64,000 nucleotides of DNA from Mycobacterium nebraskense (lineage in GTDB: Bacteria; Actinomycetota; Actinomycetes; Mycobacteriales; Mycobacteriaceae): NCBI RefSeq assembly GCF_002102255.1, contig NZ_LQPH01000183.1, forward strand, positions 45,478 to 109,477, given 5' to 3'. Each line of letters begins with the position of its first letter. The first letter of the stretch is position 1. This document shows, piece after piece, positions 59,842-64,000 of the stretch. Below the pieces are notes generated by a model. That model did not search any database. It was not told the origin of the DNA and saw only the letters and a program-made list of their open reading frames with translations. A program made the translations under genes and the position numbers.

Positions 59842-60954
59842 TTGCTGTCACCGCACATGCGTCGTCTATCGGCAGCTCACCGGCATTTAGTTGGCGTAGC
59901 GCTTTTGCTGGGCGCGGTCGCGGGATGTTCGTCCAATACATTCAAATCCGCACCGCCCACCATCGAACCGGCCGTGCCCGCCGTGTCGCCGCCGGTGTCG
60001 CAGAGCCCGGCCGGCGCGGTGCGCCCGCTGGCCGCCCGCGCGGCCGCGGCGGCTTTCGACGGCGGCACCCATCAGCTGGCGGTCCTGGCGCCCGGCGCCA
60101 CCCCGGCGGGGCCCGCCAGCCTGACCGTCTTCGGGGATCCGAAGGCCGCGCCGCGCGTCATCGACCTGCCCAGGCCGGCGAGCGCGTTGACCGATGACGG
60201 CCACGGCACGCTCTTCCTGGCCGCCCGGGGCGGCTATTTCGTGGTTGACCTGACCACCGGCCACACGACACAGGTGACCGTCAGCGGCGCCCAGCAGGCC
60301 GATTTCACCGCGGTCGCCTTACGCGCCGACGGCAAGCTGGTGTTGGGCAGCGCCGACGGAGCCGTCTACACCCTTGCTTCTCCAACACCAGCTTCTCCAA
60401 CACCAGCTTCTCCAACACCTGCCTCGCCGACACCCGACGCCGTTGGCACCGCGATCGTCGGCAGCCGGAGCAAGGTTTTCGTGCGTGTCGATTCGCTTGC
60501 CACGCAAGGGAATACGACCGTGGTTCTGGATCGGGGACAGACCTCGGTGACCACGATCGGCACCGACGGTCAAGTCCGCCAGGCGCTGCGAGCGGGCGAA
60601 GGCGCAACCACCATGGCCGCGGACCCGTGGGGCCGGGTGCTGGTCGCCGACACCCGGGGCGGCCAGTTGCTGGTGTATGGGGTCGACCCGCTCATCTTGC
60701 GTCAGGCCTATCCGGTGCCCCAGGCGCCATACGGTCTGGCCGGCTCCCGCGAGTTGAGCTGGGTAACCCAGACCGCTTCCAATATCGTGATTGGTTACGA
60801 TCTGTCCACCGGAATTCCCGTCGAAAAGGTGCGTTACCCAACCGTGCAGCAACCGAACTCACTGGCCTTCGACGAAGCGTCAGACACCTTGTACGTGGTG
60901 TCGGGGTCCGGTGCGGGGGTTCAGGTCATCGAGCACGCGGCGGGTACGCGTTGA
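59842..60954 (+). CDS. lppL: Probable lipoprotein LppL
   Basis: A 370-residue (from TTG) or 365-residue (from ATG 59857) lipoprotein. The signal peptide holds LVGVALLLGAVAGCSS with lipobox VAGC. The mature protein resembles a beta-propeller: repeated stretches such as DGHGTLFLAARGGYFVVDLT, DGKLVLGSADGAVYTL and PWGRVLVADTRGGQLLVYGV. An insert of four ASPTP repeats lies near residues 179-198. GAGGGA before TTG 59842 favours that start. Adjacent to pyrD as in M. tuberculosis; role unknown. Confidence 0.9.
   Translation: MLSPHMRRLSAAHRHLVGVALLLGAVAGCSSNTFKSAPPTIEPAVPAVSPPVSQSPAGAVRPLAARAAAAAFDGGTHQLAVLAPGATPAGPASLTVFGDPKAAPRVIDLPRPASALTDDGHGTLFLAARGGYFVVDLTTGHTTQVTVSGAQQADFTAVALRADGKLVLGSADGAVYTLASPTPASPTPASPTPASPTPDAVGTAIVGSRSKVFVRVDSLATQGNTTVVLDRGQTSVTTIGTDGQVRQALRAGEGATTMAADPWGRVLVADTRGGQLLVYGVDPLILRQAYPVPQAPYGLAGSRELSWVTQTASNIVIGYDLSTGIPVEKVRYPTVQQPNSLAFDEASDTLYVVSGSGAGVQVIEHAAGTR
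60376..60435 (+). repeat. Four 15-bp in-frame repeats (ASPTP) in lppL
   Basis: Three nearly identical copies with AT-rich codons (gct tct cca aca cca) and a fourth diverged, GC-rich copy (gcc tcg ccg aca ccc). The codon choice stands out from the rest of the gene and points to recent expansion from one older copy, or insertion. Confidence 0.9.
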
Positions 60955-61205
60955 CCGCGCCGCGCCGAAGTCAGTTGCCCACGGGCTGGGACACCGAGCT
61001 GTCCGACGAATACGAGTGGGTGCCGCTGCGCCTGCCGCCGGAGGTGACCCGGCTCAGCGCGTCCACCCGGCTGTCCATCGAGGCCGAATATCGCGGCTGG
61101 GAGCTCACCCGGGTGCGGCTCTACACCGACGGGACCAGACGAGTGTTGTTGCGCCGCAAGAAGTCTCGGCTGGACAACCGGCGGCCTGACCAGCCGGAAC
61201 TGTGA
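60951..61205 (+). CDS. DUF5703-type small protein
   Basis: An 84-residue protein from a TTG that overlaps the lppL stop (TTGA). Conserved core: TGWDTELSDEYEWVPLRLPP, EYRGWELTRVRLYTDGTRRV and LLRRKKSR. Such small proteins sit directly before pyrD in mycobacteria. The frame is open far upstream inside lppL, but the homology starts here. Function unknown. Its TGA overlaps the pyrD GTG, so lppL, this gene and pyrD are coupled. Confidence 0.8.
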   Translation: MTAPRRSQLPTGWDTELSDEYEWVPLRLPPEVTRLSASTRLSIEAEYRGWELTRVRLYTDGTRRVLLRRKKSRLDNRRPDQPEL

Positions 61206-62314
61206 CGGTGAGCAAACCCCGCGACGGCGTGGTGTACGGCCTGGTGCGGCGGTTGTTCTTCCTGGTTCCCCCCGAGCGCATCCACACGCTGGTGTTCGCG
61301 GTGCTGCGCGGCGCCACCGTCCTCGGCTTCAAACGCCGGCTGCTGCACCGGCTGCTCGCCCCCAGGGACCCGGCGCTGGCGAGCACGGTGTTCGGGGTGC
61401 GTTTCCCGGGGCCGCTCGGGCTGGCCGCCGGCTTCGACAAGGATGGCAAGGGGCTGATGACGTGGGGTGCGCTCGGGTTCGGGTACGCCGAGGTCGGGAC
61501 CGTCACCGCGAACGCGCAGCCGGGTAACCCGCCACCGCGCATGTTCCGGCTGCCCGCCGACCGCGCCCTGCTGAACCGGATGGGCTTCAACAACCTCGGC
61601 GCCGGCGCGCTGGCGATCCAGCTCGCGCATCACCGTCCCGACATTCCGATCGGGGTCAACATCGGCAAGACGAAGTCCACGCCGGCCGCCGACGCTGTCG
61701 ACGACTACCGGGCCAGCGCCCGCCTGGTCGGGCCGCTGGCGTCCTACCTGGTGGTCAACGTCAGCTCGCCGAACACGCCCGGCCTGCGCGACCTGCAGGC
61801 CGTCGAGTCGCTGCGGCCCATCCTGTCGGCCGTCCTGGCCGAGACGTCAAACCCGGTGTTGGTGAAGATCGCGCCCGATCTTTCCGACGCCGATCTCGAC
61901 GACATCGCCGACCTGGCTGTCGAGCTGGGTCTGGCCGGAATCGTCGCCACCAACACGACCGTGTCGCGCGACGGCCTGAGGACGCCGGGGGTCGACGCGC
62001 TGGGCCCCGGCGGCATCTCCGGGCCGCCCTTGGCGCACCGCGCCACCGAGGTATTGCGCCGGCTCTATGCCCGGGTCGGCGATCGCCTGGTGCTGATCAG
62101 CGTCGGTGGCATCGAAACGGCCGACGACGCGTGGGAGCGGATCACCGCGGGCGCGTCGCTGCTGCAGGGCTATACCGGCTTCATCTACGGAGGAGGCTTG
62201 TGGCCCAAGCGCATTCATGACGGCATCGCGCGCCGGCTGCGCGACGGCGGGTTCGCCTCGCTCAGCGATGCGGTGGGGTCGGCGGCGCCGAAGGCTGGGG
62301 ACGCGACAACTTAA
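61202..62314 (+). CDS. pyrD: Dihydroorotate dehydrogenase (quinone), class 2
   Basis: PyrD oxidises dihydroorotate to orotate with FMN and menaquinone in pyrimidine synthesis. 370 residues: N-terminal membrane-contacting helices (VYGLVRRLFFLVPPERIHTL), FMN barrel with GLAAGFDKDGKG, catalytic Ser in VNVSSPNTPGLRDLQA, KIAPDLSD and the GGIxxADDAWERI phosphate site (ISVGGIETADDAWERITAGA). The N-terminal helices mark class 2. GTG start at 61202; stop overlaps the 13E12 gene stop. Confidence 0.96.
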   Translation: MTVSKPRDGVVYGLVRRLFFLVPPERIHTLVFAVLRGATVLGFKRRLLHRLLAPRDPALASTVFGVRFPGPLGLAAGFDKDGKGLMTWGALGFGYAEVGTVTANAQPGNPPPRMFRLPADRALLNRMGFNNLGAGALAIQLAHHRPDIPIGVNIGKTKSTPAADAVDDYRASARLVGPLASYLVVNVSSPNTPGLRDLQAVESLRPILSAVLAETSNPVLVKIAPDLSDADLDDIADLAVELGLAGIVATNTTVSRDGLRTPGVDALGPGGISGPPLAHRATEVLRRLYARVGDRLVLISVGGIETADDAWERITAGASLLQGYTGFIYGGGLWPKRIHDGIARRLRDGGFASLSDAVGSAAPKAGDATT

Positions 62315-63690
62315 GCCGCCCCTTCTTCGGCGTCATCTTCGTCGTCTTCGTCGGCCAAAACTTTTTCCGGGTGGTGAAAGGTGTTCACGCGGGGCCGCCC
62401 GCGGTCAAGATGCGGTGGCGGGATCCATTCGGTGTCGCCGTTGGCGTGTTTTCGGGTGGTCCAGCCGTTGTCGAGCAGGCGGTGGTGGGGTCCGCAGGCC
62501 AGGGTGAGTTGATCGATATCGGTGCGGTGGGTGCTGGCCCAATCTTGGACGTGATGTACTTCGCAGTAATAGCCCGGCACATCGCAGCCCGGTGCCGAGC
62601 AGCCACGGTCCTTGGCGTACAAGACAATTCGCTGTCCCGGCGAGGCCAGGCGCTTGCCGTGATACAACGCCACCGCTTTGCCCTTGTCGAAGACGGCCAA
62701 ATAGTGGTGGGCGTGGCGGGCCAGTCGGATCACGTCGGACATCGGCAGGCGCGTGCCCCCACCTGTCAAGCCCTTACCCGCGGCGGCTTCCAGCTCGGTG
62801 AGCGTGGTCGTCACGACGATGGCCGCCGGCAATCCGTTGTGCCGGCCCAGCTCACCGCTGGCAAGCGTTGCTCTTAGCGCGGCATTGAGGCCGTCGTGGT
62901 TGCGCTGTGCGGGGCTGCGGGCGTCGCGCTCTACCGCCTCCTCGCTGGGCTGCTCGTCAACGACCGTTGTCTCGTCGTCGGCGTTGCACATGCCCGGGGC
63001 GGCCAGCTTGGCCAGCACCGCCTCCCAGCTGGCGCGTGCCTCGGGCGTCAACCACCCGCTCAGCCTCGACATGCCGTCGGCCTGCTGGTTGCCCAGCACC
63101 AGCCCGCGGGCGCGCGCCCGGTCCGCATCGGTGTAGTTGCCGTCGGGGTTGAGGCAGTCCAACAGGTGGCGGGCGAGCTTGACGAGTTCATCTGGACGAT
63201 ACTGGGTGGCCTCGGACGCCAGATGTTTCTCGGCGTGCTCACAAGTCTCGATGTCGACGGACTCCGGCAGCTGGCGGAAAAGCCGCCGGATCACCGCGAC
63301 ATGGTCGGAACCGATGGCCCCGTCGCGCTGGGCCGCCGCGGTCGCAGGCAGCACCGGCGCCAACGGCTCACCGGAAAGCGCCCTGCGGGGGCCCAGGTCG
63401 GCGGCCTCAGCGATGCGGCGGCTGGCCTCCCCCCGGGTGATGTGTAGACGATCGGCCAACGCCCAGCTCAGCTTGCCACCCAGCTCGGCCGAATCCCCTT
63501 GCTCACCAACTTGATTGATGAGTTGATGAGTTGGCGCTTGCAGCCGGCGTGTCTCGCACTCGAGTATCTCCAACAACTGCAACCGCTCCGGATTGGTCAA
63601 CGCTTCGTACGAATGCCCCTGAAAGCGGGAGACAACGGCGCGCAACGCGTCGACGTCGCCCTGAATCTCATCGCGGTCAGTCAAAGCCAT
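62311..63690 (-). CDS. 13E12-family HNH endonuclease protein (DUF222-HNH)
   Basis: A 459-residue protein of the mycobacterial 13E12 repeat family. The DUF222 region (about 1-300; LADRLHITRGEASRRIAEAA) is followed by an HNH nuclease: RGCSAPGCDVPGYYCEVHHV (Cys pair, His-His), then LTLACGPHHRLLDNGW. An acidic tail ends it. These genes are often repeated and mark recombination sites; in M. tuberculosis 13E12 copies contain prophage attachment sites. ATG 63688-63690 is used; the frame extends to 63789 but overlaps the upstream small gene. Not at this place in M. tuberculosis. Confidence 0.88.
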   Translation of the reverse strand: MALTDRDEIQGDVDALRAVVSRFQGHSYEALTNPERLQLLEILECETRRLQAPTHQLINQVGEQGDSAELGGKLSWALADRLHITRGEASRRIAEAADLGPRRALSGEPLAPVLPATAAAQRDGAIGSDHVAVIRRLFRQLPESVDIETCEHAEKHLASEATQYRPDELVKLARHLLDCLNPDGNYTDADRARARGLVLGNQQADGMSRLSGWLTPEARASWEAVLAKLAAPGMCNADDETTVVDEQPSEEAVERDARSPAQRNHDGLNAALRATLASGELGRHNGLPAAIVVTTTLTELEAAAGKGLTGGGTRLPMSDVIRLARHAHHYLAVFDKGKAVALYHGKRLASPGQRIVLYAKDRGCSAPGCDVPGYYCEVHHVQDWASTHRTDIDQLTLACGPHHRLLDNGWTTRKHANGDTEWIPPPHLDRGRPRVNTFHHPEKVLADEDDEDDAEEGAA

Positions 63691-63895
63691 GTGCGCCACC
63701 AATTGGCCGTCCAAACGGACTGGACAACTCATAGATGAGTGCATCCAGCCGACCGAGCAGAAATCCATACCTATCGAGGGCCGCGACAAGCTCGGGAGCC
63801 GTCAGTGAATCGAAGGACGCAACGAGCAAATCTTGCGCCGCCTCGAACGCATCAAGCAGGGCGGCCACGCGACTGCACGGATCAATCGAACGCAT
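63677..63895 (-). CDS. Small DUF222-like N-terminal fragment upstream of the 13E12 gene
   Basis: 72 residues: VAALLDAFEAAQDLLVASFD and SLTAPELVAALDRYGFLLGR resemble the first helices of 13E12 proteins (aligning with NPERLQLLEILECE of its neighbour). It overlaps the next gene by 14 bases in another frame. It may be a coupled small protein, or a leftover N terminus from an older copy split by a frameshift. The remaining 105 bases to the window edge are AT-rich and hold nothing I can name. Confidence 0.5.
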   Translation of the reverse strand: MRSIDPCSRVAALLDAFEAAQDLLVASFDSLTAPELVAALDRYGFLLGRLDALIYELSSPFGRPIGGAHGFD

Positions 63896-64000
63896 GTACT
63901 GCTTATCTGCTTAAGTGGACTAGCGGCCTAGAATTCTCCAAATATGTTGCTAGGCAAGGCTTCTAAAGCAAATTCTTCGTCCAGTTCTTCGTCACGGAGG

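Noticed and set aside
1..64000. tRNA, rRNA or insertion sequences
   Set aside because: I found no tRNA cloverleaf candidate, rRNA segment, transposase or terminal repeats by reading; a tRNA scan was not possible.

Overview
The window is a high-GC actinobacterial chromosome segment from a Mycobacterium, most likely a slow grower. The evidence is the gene content and order: sigC, cobK-cobM-cobL, pepE, helY-tatC-tatA, the pafC/pafB/pafA - prcA/prcB - pup - dop - mpa Pup-proteasome cluster, hisG-hisE, metH, mshC-cysQ and lppL-pyrD follow the order of M. tuberculosis Rv2069 to Rv2139 (numbers from memory). PPE, mce, MPT64-like, CpnT-like and 13E12 genes point the same way. The species cannot be fixed from sequence alone.

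Layout. 1-0.5 kb: start of a PPE gene leaving the window. 0.65-5.9 kb: an anti-sigma-like membrane domain in frame with SigC, then the corrin genes cobK/cobM/cobL with a coupled SDR gene, then an F420-type biliverdin reductase. 5.9-11.7 kb: an accessory island with a CpnT-like NAD-glycohydrolase (TNT) toxin, an overlapping immunity gene and a large alpha/beta hydrolase. 11.8-31.3 kb: conserved core, including Tat translocase genes and the whole Pup-proteasome system (Pup, ligase PafA, deamidase/depupylase Dop, 20S subunits PrcA/PrcB, ATPase Mpa, and the WYL regulators PafB/PafC). 31.3-37.9 kb: tRNA methyltransferase, RecB-like nuclease, DEAD-box helicase, flavin disulfide reductase, DUF4126 protein, hisG and hisE. 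38.3-48.9 kb: a complete ten-gene mce lipid-import operon (yrbEA, yrbEB, mceA-F, an Mce-associated protein and an MPT64-like secreted protein) between hisE and metH. 49-53.1 kb: an E. coli-type cobalamin-dependent methionine synthase beside the wreck of a different, native-type metH. 53.3-62.3 kb: conserved core (PAC2 protein, SDR, mshC, cysQ, DUF3090 cluster, lppL, pyrD). 62.3-63.9 kb: a 13E12-family HNH gene.

The most notable points are: (1) an uninterrupted reading frame joining a zinc-finger membrane anti-sigma domain with a His/Met-rich loop to SigC; (2) a second-site CpnT-like toxin with Asn where the M. tuberculosis toxin has catalytic His792; (3) replacement of metH by a foreign type, with the old gene's start and promoter left behind; (4) an mce operon at the hisE/metH junction; (5) absence of uppP from its usual place.

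Many genes overlap as ATGA/GTGA (SDR-cobL-cobM-cobK; pafB-pafC; pup-prcB-prcA; the mce operon), so most of the window is translated from long coupled transcripts. Several genes carry a TANNNT box 5-7 bases before the start codon, the mark of leaderless mycobacterial mRNAs.
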